Origin: JAFHCF01 sp048497495
GTDB lineage: Bacteria > Pseudomonadota > Alphaproteobacteria > Rhizobiales > Ancalomicrobiaceae
Assembly: GCA_048497495.1 (NCBI GenBank)
Contig: JAFHCF010000147.1
Location: forward strand, 1-13,838
Direction of reading: 5' to 3'
Length of the DNA stretch: 13,838 bases
Below, piece by piece: positions 1 through 8,243 of this stretch. The translations under genes were made by a program, and so were the position numbers. The stretch's first letter is position 1, and every line of letters begins with the position of its first letter. The notes below the pieces were generated by a model, which was not told where the DNA came from, made no database searches, and was given only the letters and a program-made list of their open reading frames with translations.

Positions 1-11
1 AGGAGAGCATC

Positions 12-1022
12 ATGGCGGTACGTGTTGCCATCAACGGGTTCGGTCGCATCGGTCGCAACGTCCTGCGCGCCATCATCGAGTCGGGTCGCACCGACATCGA
101 GGTGGTCGCCATCAACGATCTCGGCCCGGTGGAGACCAACGCCCATCTGGTGCGCTACGACAGCGTCCACGGTCGCTTCCCCGGCACCGTCACCGTCAAG
201 GGCGACACCATCGACGTCGGCCGCGGCCCGATCAAGGTGACCGCGATCCGCAACCCGGCCGAACTGCCCTACGGCGAGCTCGGCGTCGACATCGCCCTCG
301 AGTGCACCGGCCTGTTCACCGCCCGCGACAAGGCCGCGGCGCTGCTGACCGCCGGCGCCAAGCGCGTCCTGATCTCGGCGCCGGGCGAGAACGCCGACCT
401 GACCGTCGTCTACGGCGTCAACCACGACAAGCTGACCAAGGACCACCTGGTCGTCTCCAACGCCTCGTGCACCACCAACTGCCTGGCGCCCTTCGCCAAG
501 GTCCTGAATGACGTCATCGGCATCGAAAAGGGCATGATGACCACCATTCATTCCTACACCGGTGACCAGCCGACGCTCGACACCATGCACAAGGACCTCT
601 ACCGCGCCCGCGCGGCGGCCCTCAGCATGATCCCGACCTCGACCGGCGCCGCCAAGGCCGTCGGCCTGGTGCTGCCGGAACTCAAGGGCAGGCTCGACGG
701 CTTCGCCATCCGCGTGCCGACCCCGAACGTCTCGGTGGTGGACCTCAAGTTCATCGCCAAGCGCGCCACCACCGTCGCCGAGATCAACGACGCCATCCGC
801 GCCGCCGCCGCCCGCGGCCCGCTCGCCGGCATCCTCGGCTTCACCGACGAGAAGAACGTCTCGTCGGACTTCAACCACGACCCGCATTCGTCGATCTTCC
901 ACACCGACCAGACCAAGGTCATGGACGGCACCTTCTGCTCGGTCCTGTCCTGGTATGACAACGAGTGGGGCTTCTCCAACCGCATGTCCGACACCGCCGT
1001 CGCCATGGGAAAGCTGATCTGA
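12..1022 (+). CDS. gap: Type I glyceraldehyde-3-phosphate dehydrogenase
   Basis: This cytosolic enzyme oxidises glyceraldehyde 3-phosphate with NAD+ and phosphate to 1,3-bisphosphoglycerate in glycolysis, and runs in reverse in gluconeogenesis. The 336-residue product has the usual family length. The N-terminal Rossmann motif GFGRIGR is at residues 9-15. Asp36, at the end of the second strand (AINDL), favours NAD+. The active-site motif SNASCTTNC puts the catalytic cysteine at 153, and His180 lies in TTIHSYTGDQ. The C-terminal SWYDNEWG motif is at 313-320. An AGGAG ribosome site at 1-5 precedes the ATG by 6 bases. The stop is 1 base before pyk, so the two genes are almost certainly cotranscribed. 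The promoter lies outside the window. Motifs are seen directly; cofactor preference is inferred. Confidence 0.97.
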   Translation: MAVRVAINGFGRIGRNVLRAIIESGRTDIEVVAINDLGPVETNAHLVRYDSVHGRFPGTVTVKGDTIDVGRGPIKVTAIRNPAELPYGELGVDIALECTGLFTARDKAAALLTAGAKRVLISAPGENADLTVVYGVNHDKLTKDHLVVSNASCTTNCLAPFAKVLNDVIGIEKGMMTTIHSYTGDQPTLDTMHKDLYRARAAALSMIPTSTGAAKAVGLVLPELKGRLDGFAIRVPTPNVSVVDLKFIAKRATTVAEINDAIRAAAARGPLAGILGFTDEKNVSSDFNHDPHSSIFHTDQTKVMDGTFCSVLSWYDNEWGFSNRMSDTAVAMGKLI

Positions 1023-1023
1023 G

Positions 1024-2508
1024 ATGAACGCCCGCCTTTCGACAGTGACGACCGACGCCCTGCCGCACATCCTCCGACGCCGGCAGACCAAGATCGTGGC
1101 GACGCTCGGACCGGCGTCGTCGACGCCCGAGATCGTCGCCGCGTTGTTCGAACGGGCGGTCGACGTCTTCCGCTTGAACTTCAGCCACGGCTCTCACGAG
1201 GACCACCGCCTGCGCTACGAAATCCTACGGGATCTGGAGCGCCGCACCGGTCGTCCGGTCTGCGTGATGGCCGACCTCCAGGGGCCGAAGCTCCGGCTCG
1301 CCACCTTCGCCGCCGGGCGCATCGCCCTCACGGCCGGTCAGGACTTCCGTCTCGACCTGTCGATGGAGCCCGGCGACACCACCCGGGTGGGCATGCCCCA
1401 CCCGGAAATCTTCGCCGCTCTGGTGCCCGGTGCCGAATTGCTGCTCGACGACGGCAAGGTCCGGCTCGAAGTGGTGAGTTGCAGCCTCGACCACGCCCTC
1501 ACCCGCGTGATCAGCGGCACGGCACTCTCCGACCGCAAGGGCGTCAACGTCCCCGGCGTCGCTCTGCCGATCTCGGCACTGACGCCCAAGGACCGCGCCG
1601 ATCTCGCCTTCGCCCTCGATCTCGGCGTCGACTGGATCGCCCTCTCCTTCGTCCAGCGTCCCGAGGACGCGGCCGAAGCCCGCGACCTCATCGCCGGTCG
1701 GGCCGCCCTGCTCGCCAAGATCGAGAAGCCGCAGGCGATCGATCATCTCGAGGCGATCGTCGAGCTCTGCGACGGCATCATGGTGGCCCGTGGTGATCTC
1801 GGTGTCGAAATGCCGCCCGAGGACGTGCCGACCCTGCAGAAGACCATCGTCCGCGAGGCCCGTCGCGCCGGCAAGCCGGTGATCGTCGCCACCCAGATGC
1901 TCGAATCGATGGTGACCAACCCGGCGCCCACCCGCGCCGAGGCCTCCGACGTCGCCACCGCGATCTTCGACGGCGCCGACGCGGTCATGTTGTCGGCCGA
2001 GACCGCCGCCGGCGCCTATCCGCTGGAAGCGGTGACGATCATGGATCGCATCGCCCAGCGGGTCGAGAGGGACCCGATCTACCGCCAGACGAGCGACGCC
2101 CAGCGCGCCCCGCCGCGCATCGCCACGCCCTCCGACGCCATCACCGCCGCCGCCCGCCAGGTCGCCGAGTCGCTCGGCGCCGTGGCGATCGCCACCTACA
2201 CCACGTCAGGCTCGACGACGCTGCGGGTGGCGCGCGAACGGCCGGAAATGCCGATCTTGTGCATGGCTCGCAGCATCGCCATCACCAGGCGTATGATGCT
2301 CGCCTATGGCGTTCACGCGGTGTTCGGTCCGGTGCCCGATGGTTTCCAGGAAAAGATCCGCCGCGCCATGCACAATACTCTGGCCGAAGGCATCGGCGCG
2401 ATCGGCGATCTCATCGTCGTCACCTCCGGCGACGGTGTGACCGGGTCCACCAACGTGCTGCGGATCGCCACCGTCGACGCGACGGACATGCCGGCCATGC
2501 CGCAATGA
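1024..2508 (+). CDS. pyk: Pyruvate kinase
   Basis: Pyruvate kinase transfers phosphate from phosphoenolpyruvate to ADP, giving pyruvate and ATP in the last step of glycolysis. The 494-residue protein has the family blocks in order: RLNFSHG at 50-56 (substrate and potassium binding), ADLQGPK at 83-89, KIEKP at 232-236 with the catalytic lysine, MVARGDLGVE at 253-262 (metal and substrate), and ATQMLESM at 289-296. The B domain lies at roughly 90-185 and the C-terminal regulatory domain at roughly 365-485. The ATG follows the gap stop by one base, with GA-rich sequence ahead as a weak ribosome site, which fits translational coupling to gap. The product is the substrate of the pyruvate formate-lyase encoded next. 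Allosteric effectors cannot be read from the sequence. Confidence 0.97.
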   Translation: MNARLSTVTTDALPHILRRRQTKIVATLGPASSTPEIVAALFERAVDVFRLNFSHGSHEDHRLRYEILRDLERRTGRPVCVMADLQGPKLRLATFAAGRIALTAGQDFRLDLSMEPGDTTRVGMPHPEIFAALVPGAELLLDDGKVRLEVVSCSLDHALTRVISGTALSDRKGVNVPGVALPISALTPKDRADLAFALDLGVDWIALSFVQRPEDAAEARDLIAGRAALLAKIEKPQAIDHLEAIVELCDGIMVARGDLGVEMPPEDVPTLQKTIVREARRAGKPVIVATQMLESMVTNPAPTRAEASDVATAIFDGADAVMLSAETAAGAYPLEAVTIMDRIAQRVERDPIYRQTSDAQRAPPRIATPSDAITAAARQVAESLGAVAIATYTTSGSTTLRVARERPEMPILCMARSIAITRRMMLAYGVHAVFGPVPDGFQEKIRRAMHNTLAEGIGAIGDLIVVTSGDGVTGSTNVLRIATVDATDMPAMPQ

Positions 2509-2529
2509 GGGTCGCAATAAGGGGCGTCC

Positions 2530-2559
2530 CTGACGTCACCGAGACTAAAGTTCTATAAC
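2530..2559 (+). promoter_or_regulatory. Candidate housekeeping promoter upstream of pflB
   Basis: In the 122-base gap between pyk and pflB, CTGACG at 2530-2535 and TATAAC at 2554-2559 are separated by 18 bases, a plausible sigma-70 layout. The -35 part overlaps the perfect 8-bp palindrome TGACGTCA at 2531-2538. This AT-richer patch stands out from its surroundings. I see no FNR-type TTGAT-N4-ATCAA box here. The call is weak because short matches of this kind arise by chance. Confidence 0.3.
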
Positions 2560-2630
2560 GCATCCGGGACAGCGAATGGTGCGACGCGGGACGACGGTGG
2601 TCCTACCGCACCTTCGACGAGGTGAGAGCC

Positions 2631-4913
2631 ATGAACATTCAGCCGCGCGAAACTGCCGAAGCCGAGACCCCTCTCGTATCCGCCTCCGATCCCTGGCGCG
2701 ATTTCGCCGGCGGCGCCTGGAACCGGGATGTCGACGTTCGCGACTTCATTCAGAAGAACGTCACGCCCTTCACCGGTGACGGGGCGTTTCTGGCGCCGGT
2801 GACGGCGCGCACCGAGGCGCTGTGGGCGAAGCTGAAGGAATTCTTGAAGGCCGAGATCGATCGCGGCGGCGTCCTCGACGTCGACGCATCGGTGGTCGCC
2901 TCGATCGTCAGCCACGGCGCCGGCTACATCGACCGCGAGCTCGAGCAGATCGTCGGCCTGCAGACCGATGCGCCCCTGAAGCGCGCCATCATGCCCTTCG
3001 GCGGCTGGCGCATGGTCAAGAACGGCCTCGACGCCTATGGCTTCAAGGGCCAGGAGTGGTTCGACAAGGTTTTCCCGTCGATCCGCAAGACCCACAACGA
3101 CGGCGTCTTCGACGCCTACACCCCGGAGGCGCTCAAGTGCCGCAAGTCCGGTGTCATCACCGGCCTGCCCGACGCCTACGGCCGCGGCCGCATCATCGGC
3201 GACTATCGCCGCGTCGCCCTCTACGGCGTCGCCAGGCTGATCGAGGACAAGAAGGCGCAAGGCGCGTCGCTCGAGGTCGCGACCCTCGACGAGGAGACGC
3301 TGCGCCTGCGCGAGGAGATCGCCGAACAGACCCGGGCCTTGAAGGAACTGGTCGTCATGGGCAAGTCCTATGGCTTCGACCTGTCGAAGCCGGCGGTGAA
3401 CGCCCGCGAAGCGATCCAGTGGACCTATCTCGGTTATCTCGCCGCGGTCAAGGAATCCAACGGCGCCGCCATGTCGCTCGGCCGCGTCTCGAGCTTCCTC
3501 GACGTCTACATCGAACGCGACATCGCCGAGGGCACCCTCGACGAGGGCCTGGCCCAGGAACTGATCGACCACTTCGTCATGAAGCTGCGCATCGTCCGCT
3601 TCCTGCGCACGCCGGAATACGACCAGCTGTTCTCCGGCGACCCGACCTGGGTCACCGAGTCGATCGGCGGCATGGGGCTGGACGGACGTCCCTTGGTCAC
3701 CAAGTCGAGCTTCCGCTTCCTCCACACCCTGGAGACGCTGGGTCCGGCGCCGGAGCCCAATCTCACCGTCTTGTGGGCCGATGCCCTGCCCAAGGGCTTC
3801 AAGGACTATTGCGCCCAGACCTCGATCCGCACCTCGTCGATCCAGTACGAGAGCGACGACCTGATGCGGCCCTATTGGGGTGACGACTACGGCATCGCCT
3901 GCTGCGTCTCCGCCATGCGGATCGGCAAGCAGATGCAGTTCTTCGGCGCCCGCGCCAACCTCGCCAAGACGCTGCTCTACGCCATCAACGGCGGCCGCGA
4001 CGAGAAGTCGGGCGAGCAGATCGCCCCGACCTTCGCTCCGGTCAGCGGCGACGTCCTCGACTACGACGAGGTCAAGGCCAAGCTGATGCCGATGATGGAC
4101 TGGCTGGCCAAGGTCTATGTCGGCGCGCTCAACACGATCCATTACATGCACGACAAGTACATGTACGAGCGGATCGAGATGGCGCTGCACGATCGCGACA
4201 TCCTGCGCACCATGGCCTGCGGCATCGCCGGCCTGTCGGTCGCCGCCGACAGTCTGTCGGCGATGAAATACGCCAAGGTCAAGATCATCCGTGACGACAA
4301 GGGCCTCGCCCACGACTTCGAGATCGAGGGCGACTACCCGGCCTTCGGCAACAACGACGACCGGGTCGACGATATCGCCATCTGGCTGGTCGAAACCTTC
4401 ATGGGGTGCTTGCGCAAGCAGAAGACCTATCGCAACTCGTTGCAGACCATGTCGGTTCTGACCATCACCTCGAACGTCGTCTACGGCAAGAAGACCGGCA
4501 ACACCCCGGACGGCCGCAAGGCCGGCCAGCCCTTCGCGCCGGGCGCCAACCCGATGCACGGGCGCGACGTCAAGGGGCCGGTGGCCTCGATGGCCTCGGT
4601 CGCCAAGCTCCCCTACAAGCACAGCCAGGACGGCATCTCCTACACCTTCACCATCGTCCCCTCGGCGCTCGGCGCCGGCGAGACGGAGCGGGTGGGCAAT
4701 CTCACGGGTCTGCTCGACGGCTACTTCTTCCAGGGCGGCCACCACATCAACGTCAACGTCTTCGATCGCGAGACGCTGTTGCATGCGATGGACCATCCCG
4801 AGCTCTACCCGCAGCTGACCATCCGGGTCTCCGGCTATGCGGTGAACTTCATCAAGCTGACGCGCGAGCAGCAGCTCGACGTCATTTCTCGGACCTTCCA
4901 TGGCCTCCACTGA
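2631..4913 (+). CDS. pflB: Pyruvate formate-lyase (formate C-acetyltransferase)
   Basis: PflB is a glycyl-radical enzyme that cleaves pyruvate with CoA into acetyl-CoA and formate under anoxic conditions. The protein is 760 residues, the same length as the Escherichia coli enzyme. The adjacent catalytic cysteines are at 424-425 (GIACCVSAM), and the radical-bearing glycine is Gly735 in RVSGYAVNF, near the C-terminus as expected. The chosen ATG at 2631 has a GAGGTGA ribosome site at 2619-2625. An in-frame GTG at 2622 would put the start inside that site, so it is less likely. The gene ends 14 bases inside pflA. The active radical form is destroyed by oxygen, so the gene implies a fermentative or microoxic lifestyle. 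No residue known to be essential is missing. Confidence 0.97.
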   Translation: MNIQPRETAEAETPLVSASDPWRDFAGGAWNRDVDVRDFIQKNVTPFTGDGAFLAPVTARTEALWAKLKEFLKAEIDRGGVLDVDASVVASIVSHGAGYIDRELEQIVGLQTDAPLKRAIMPFGGWRMVKNGLDAYGFKGQEWFDKVFPSIRKTHNDGVFDAYTPEALKCRKSGVITGLPDAYGRGRIIGDYRRVALYGVARLIEDKKAQGASLEVATLDEETLRLREEIAEQTRALKELVVMGKSYGFDLSKPAVNAREAIQWTYLGYLAAVKESNGAAMSLGRVSSFLDVYIERDIAEGTLDEGLAQELIDHFVMKLRIVRFLRTPEYDQLFSGDPTWVTESIGGMGLDGRPLVTKSSFRFLHTLETLGPAPEPNLTVLWADALPKGFKDYCAQTSIRTSSIQYESDDLMRPYWGDDYGIACCVSAMRIGKQMQFFGARANLAKTLLYAINGGRDEKSGEQIAPTFAPVSGDVLDYDEVKAKLMPMMDWLAKVYVGALNTIHYMHDKYMYERIEMALHDRDILRTMACGIAGLSVAADSLSAMKYAKVKIIRDDKGLAHDFEIEGDYPAFGNNDDRVDDIAIWLVETFMGCLRKQKTYRNSLQTMSVLTITSNVVYGKKTGNTPDGRKAGQPFAPGANPMHGRDVKGPVASMASVAKLPYKHSQDGISYTFTIVPSALGAGETERVGNLTGLLDGYFFQGGHHINVNVFDRETLLHAMDHPELYPQLTIRVSGYAVNFIKLTREQQLDVISRTFHGLH

Positions 4914-5709
4914 GCGACCGCCCCTCGCCGGTTACGACACCACCACGCGCCAGCCTTCGGGCCTGCGCGCGGTGCGTCCGGCGATCCGCGGTTGGGTGCA
5001 TTCGACCGAGGCCGGCGGCGCCGTCGACGGTCCCGGCATTCGCCACGTGCTGTTCCTGTCGGGCTGCATGCTGCGCTGCCGCTACTGTCACAACCCCGAT
5101 ACTTGGCACATGCACAAGGGCACGCCGACCACCTCGCGCGAGGTTCTGCGCGAGATCGCCGGCTACGCCAAGTTTCTGATCCACGCCAAGGGCGGGGTGA
5201 CGCTGACCGGCGGCGAACCGCTGGTCCAGCCCGACTTCACCGCGGCCATCCTGCGCGGCTGCAAGGAGATGGGTCTCCACACCGCGCTCGACACCGCCGG
5301 CTTCCTCGGCACCCATGCCGACGACTACCTGCTCGCCGATGTCGATCTGGTGCTGCTCGACATCAAGGCCTTCAGTGAGGAGACCTACCACGCGCTGACC
5401 GGGGTGGCGTTGCAACCGACCCTCGATTTCGCCGAGCGCTTGGCCGAGATGAAGAAGCCGGTGTGGCTGCGCTACGTGCTGGTGCCCGGCGTCACCGACA
5501 AATTCGACGAGATCGAAGGGCTCGCGGCCTACGCCGCCCGCCTCGGCAACATCGAACGCGTCGACGTCCTGCCCTTCCACAAGATGGGCGAGTTCAAATG
5601 GGACGAAGCCGGCATCCCCTACACCCTCGCCGACACCGAACCGCCGAGCCGAGAGCTCATCGACCAGACCCGAGCCATCTTCCGAAACCACGGCCTCAAC
5701 GTCGCTTGA
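4900..5709 (+). CDS. pflA: Pyruvate formate-lyase activating enzyme (radical SAM)
   Basis: This radical S-adenosylmethionine enzyme abstracts a hydrogen from the glycine of PflB to create the catalytic glycyl radical. The 269-residue protein has the cluster-binding CxxxCxxC motif at Cys56, Cys60 and Cys63 (GCMLRCRYCHNPDTW). It is preceded by the family signature GAVDGPGIR, and GGVTLTGGEP follows as the SAM-contacting glycine-rich stretch. It is about 23 residues longer than the E. coli protein. The extra part is an N-terminal tail of roughly 25 residues before the conserved RGWVHSTEAGG region. The ATG lies 14 bases inside the end of pflB and has no clear ribosome site, which suggests translational coupling. 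Internal GTG codons near residues 25 and 33 are possible later starts that would remove the tail. Confidence 0.95.
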   Translation: MASTERPPLAGYDTTTRQPSGLRAVRPAIRGWVHSTEAGGAVDGPGIRHVLFLSGCMLRCRYCHNPDTWHMHKGTPTTSREVLREIAGYAKFLIHAKGGVTLTGGEPLVQPDFTAAILRGCKEMGLHTALDTAGFLGTHADDYLLADVDLVLLDIKAFSEETYHALTGVALQPTLDFAERLAEMKKPVWLRYVLVPGVTDKFDEIEGLAAYAARLGNIERVDVLPFHKMGEFKWDEAGIPYTLADTEPPSRELIDQTRAIFRNHGLNVA

Positions 5710-5712
5710 ACG

Positions 5713-5726
5713 GGGAAGGCCTTCCC
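5713..5726. repeat. Perfect 14-bp palindrome between pflA and eno
   Basis: GGGAAGG is followed directly by its reverse complement CCTTCCC, three bases after the pflA stop. No T-run follows, so a classical intrinsic terminator is not supported. It may slow transcription, stabilise the upstream pflBA message end, or bind a dimeric regulator. Confidence 0.35.
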
Positions 5727-5779
5727 GCCCGTCATGATCCGTGACCGGGCGATCCGTTCCCGAGAAAGGGACCCCAGTC

Positions 5780-7057
5780 ATGACCGTCATCGTCGACATC
5801 CTCGCCCGCCAGATCCTCGACAGCCGTGGCAACCCCACGGTCGAAGTCGACGTCACCCTGGAAGACGGCTCGTTCGGCCGCGCCGCCGTGCCGTCGGGCG
5901 CCTCGACCGGCGCCCACGAAGCCGTCGAGCTGCGCGACGGCGACGCCGCGGTCTATCTGGGCAAGGGCGTCCTCCAGGCGGTCGATGCCGTCAACACCGA
6001 GATCTTCGACGCCATCGACGGCTTCGACGCCGGCGATCAGATCCAGATCGACGAGGCGATGATCGCCCTCGACGGCACCCCCAACAAGGCCCGTCTCGGC
6101 GCCAACGCCATCCTCGGCGTGTCGCTCGCCGTCGCCAAGGCCGCCGCCGCCTCGATCGGCCTGCCGCTCTACCGCTACCTCGGCGGCCCCAACGCCCGCG
6201 TCCTGCCGGTGCCGCTCGCCAACATCATCAACGGCGGCGTCCATGCCGACAATCCGATCGACTTCCAGGAGTTCATGATCGTCCCGGCCGGCTTCGACAC
6301 CTTCTCGGAAGCGCTGCGCGCCGGCGCCACGGTGTTCCACACCCTGAAGAGCGAGTTGAAGAAGGCCGGCCACAACACCAACGTCGGTGACGAGGGCGGC
6401 TTCGCCCCCAACCTGTCGTCGGCCACCGCCGGCCTCGACTTCGTGCTCCAGGCGATCGAAAAGGCCGGCTTCAAACCCGGCAAGGAGATCTTCCTGGCGC
6501 TCGATTGCGCCGCCACCGAGTTCTATAAGAACGGCGCCTATGTCTATGAGGGCGAAGGCGTCACCCGCAGCTCGACCGAGCAGGCCGCCTATCTCGCCGA
6601 ACTCGCCTCGCTCTACCCGATCGTCTCGATCGAGGACGGCATGGCCGAGGACGACTGGGCCGGCTGGAAGGCGCTGACCGACCTGATCGGCGACAAGGTG
6701 CAGTTGGTCGGCGACGATCTCTTCGTCACCAACACCAGCCGCCTCGCCGACGGCATCCGCCAGGGCACCGCCAACTCGATCCTGGTCAAGGTCAACCAGA
6801 TCGGCTCGCTCACCGAGACGCTCGAGGCGGTCGAGATGGCCCACCGCGCCGGCTACACCTCGGTGATGTCGCATCGCTCCGGCGAGACCGAGGACTCCAC
6901 CATCGCCGATCTGGCGGTGGCCACCAACTGCGGTCAGATCAAGACCGGCTCCTTCGCCCGTTCCGACCGGCTCGCCAAGTACAACCAACTGCTGCGCATC
7001 GAGGAGCAACTCGGCAGCGCCGCCCGCTACGCCGGCTCGAGCATCCTCAAGGGCTGA
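5780..7057 (+). CDS. eno: Enolase (phosphopyruvate hydratase)
   Basis: Enolase interconverts 2-phosphoglycerate and phosphoenolpyruvate, supplying the substrate of the pyruvate kinase encoded upstream. The 425-residue protein matches the usual bacterial length. Visible motifs are the mobile-loop SGAST at 39-43, GDEGGFAPN at 203-211 with the catalytic Glu205, magnesium ligands Asp242 (ALDCAATEF), Glu285 (SIEDGMAEDDW) and Asp312 (VGDDLFVTN), the catalytic Lys337 in LVKVNQIGS, and SHRSGETED at 364-372. The ATG at 5780 follows a GAAAGGGA ribosome site at 5763-5770. A GTG at 5741 in the same frame would add 13 residues that lack family resemblance, so I rejected it. The position between pflA and a formate channel gene is unusual. 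A shared transcript is plausible but not proven. Confidence 0.97.
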   Translation: MTVIVDILARQILDSRGNPTVEVDVTLEDGSFGRAAVPSGASTGAHEAVELRDGDAAVYLGKGVLQAVDAVNTEIFDAIDGFDAGDQIQIDEAMIALDGTPNKARLGANAILGVSLAVAKAAAASIGLPLYRYLGGPNARVLPVPLANIINGGVHADNPIDFQEFMIVPAGFDTFSEALRAGATVFHTLKSELKKAGHNTNVGDEGGFAPNLSSATAGLDFVLQAIEKAGFKPGKEIFLALDCAATEFYKNGAYVYEGEGVTRSSTEQAAYLAELASLYPIVSIEDGMAEDDWAGWKALTDLIGDKVQLVGDDLFVTNTSRLADGIRQGTANSILVKVNQIGSLTETLEAVEMAHRAGYTSVMSHRSGETEDSTIADLAVATNCGQIKTGSFARSDRLAKYNQLLRIEEQLGSAARYAGSSILKG

Positions 7058-7095
7058 GGCCGAGCCCGCGAGGGCCTCGACCGTCGGCCCGACGG
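7056..7095 (+). terminator. Two hairpins downstream of eno
   Basis: GAGGCC at 7056-7061 pairs with GGCCTC at 7073-7078 across an 11-base loop, overlapping the eno stop. A second, tighter structure, CCGTCGG at 7081-7087 and CCGACGG at 7089-7095, follows at once. No T-tract follows either stem. They could partly terminate eno transcription or mark an RNA-processing point before the channel gene, which starts 60 bases further on. Confidence 0.35.
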
Positions 7096-7155
7096 GACCC
7101 CATCGCGAGGGCGCGCGACGGCCCGCCCTCCGCACTTCCATGAAGGACGTCTGCA

Positions 7156-8049
7156 ATGGATCGTCACGGTGACGGAGCGCCCGGCAATCACGCGGCGTCG
7201 GTCGTCGCGGGCCCGCGTCTCGAAGCCCTGCTGCCCGATGCGATCGCCCGGGAAGCGGAAGACCTCGGCGTCAAGAAGGCGCACTACGACACCGCGACCC
7301 TCCTCGTTCTCGCCATCCTCGGCGGCGCCTTCATCGCGCTCGGTGGGCTCTTCGCCACCGTCGTCATGTCGGGGGCCGAGGGTCATCTCTCCTATGGCGT
7401 CACCCGCCTCCTCGGCGGCGGCGTCTTCTCGCTCGGCCTCGTCTTGATCCTGATCGGCGGTGCCCAGCTCTTCACCGGCGACTGCCTGATGGTGATGGCC
7501 TGGGCCTCGGGACGGCTGCGGCTCGGCGAACTCCTGCGGGTATGGACGACGGTGTGGCTCGGCAATTTCGTCGGCGCGGCGGCGACGGCGGCGATCGTCT
7601 TCCTGTCGGGCCAATACAAGTTCGGCCACGGCGCGGTCGGCTCCACCGCTCTCTACCTCGCCACCGCCAAGAGCTCGCTGCCGCCGACGGAGGCCTTCTT
7701 CCTGGCGATCCTGTGCAACGTCCTGGTCTGCCTCGCGGTCTGGCTGGCGCTCAGCGCCCGCTCGGTCACCGACAAGATCCTGGCGATCACCTTTCCGGTC
7801 TCCGCCTTCGTCGCCGCCGGCTTCGAGCACTGCGTCGCCAACATGTATTTCGTGCCGCTCGGCCTGATGATCGAAACCTGGGCGCCGCAATCGTTCTGGG
7901 CCGACCTCGGCGCCGCCACGCGTCCGGTCATTCCGGTTTCCGGCTTCCTGATCAACCTGGTCGCGGTCACCTTCGGCAACTGGGTCGGAGGCGCGCTCCT
8001 CGTCGGGGCGGTCTATTGGTTCCTCTATCGCCGTCCGAAGGGGCAATAG
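7156..8049 (+). CDS. focA: Formate/nitrite transporter family channel (FocA-like)
   Basis: This is an inner-membrane pentameric channel of the FNT family, which passes formate or related monovalent anions. The 297-residue protein has a soluble N-terminal stretch of about 48 residues and then about six hydrophobic segments (near 50-72, 86-108, 129-150, 178-201, 206-232, 260-291). The family marks are clear: GAQLFTGD at 102-109 with the pore threonine at 107, GNFVGA at 136-141, GFEHCVANMYFVPLG at 222-236 with the pore histidine at 225, and NLVAVTFGNWVGG at 267-279. The Thr-to-His spacing of 118 residues equals that of E. coli FocA (Thr91, His209). A GAAGGA ribosome site at 7142-7147 supports the ATG. 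Placement with pflBA makes formate the likely substrate; nitrite (NirC-like) is the main alternative. Confidence 0.9.
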   Translation: MDRHGDGAPGNHAASVVAGPRLEALLPDAIAREAEDLGVKKAHYDTATLLVLAILGGAFIALGGLFATVVMSGAEGHLSYGVTRLLGGGVFSLGLVLILIGGAQLFTGDCLMVMAWASGRLRLGELLRVWTTVWLGNFVGAAATAAIVFLSGQYKFGHGAVGSTALYLATAKSSLPPTEAFFLAILCNVLVCLAVWLALSARSVTDKILAITFPVSAFVAAGFEHCVANMYFVPLGLMIETWAPQSFWADLGAATRPVIPVSGFLINLVAVTFGNWVGGALLVGAVYWFLYRRPKGQ

Positions 8050-8072
8050 AGGAACCAGTCCGAACGGCCGAT

Positions 8073-8090
8073 CGCCGAAGCGCTTCGGCG
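8073..8090. terminator. Perfect 18-bp palindrome downstream of the formate channel gene
   Basis: CGCCGAAGC is followed directly by its reverse complement GCTTCGGCG, 24 bases after the channel stop codon. It would fold as a short stem around a GC-rich turn. There is no T-tract. It lies inside a looser 7-bp inverted repeat, GAACCAG at 8052-8058 and CTGGTTC at 8119-8125. Transcript-end stabilisation or termination is inferred from position. Confidence 0.4.
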
Positions 8091-8243
8091 GTGGACCATG
8101 GAGTCCGCGATTTTCGGGCTGGTTCAGTCTGCTTCGAACCCACTGGTCGCAGCGGAAGCGCCGGAAAGTCACGAGTTCGGCATACTTCTCACCGCTCGCC
8201 CTCGCCCGTCTCGTCGACGGAACCATCCGTCTCGATCGAACCA

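Noticed and set aside
2553..4910. 785-codon open frame on the - strand opposite pflB
   Set aside because: It mirrors pflB codon structure in very high-GC DNA, where antisense stops are rare. The product is a low-complexity mix of Asp, Gly, Val, Arg and Leu with no domain, and pflB is unmistakable.
5732..7156. 474-codon open frame on the - strand opposite eno
   Set aside because: Same antisense shadow effect; enolase motifs are complete on the + strand.
7444..7457. TTGAT-N4-ATCGG, partly like an FNR box
   Set aside because: It lies inside the formate channel coding sequence, and the second half-site matches poorly.
8051..8076. GGAAC at 8051-8055 as a possible EcfG promoter
   Set aside because: No CGTT is found 16-17 bases downstream, and there is no gene behind it on that strand. 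The same holds for GGAAC near 8221 and for the - strand match at 8257-8253.
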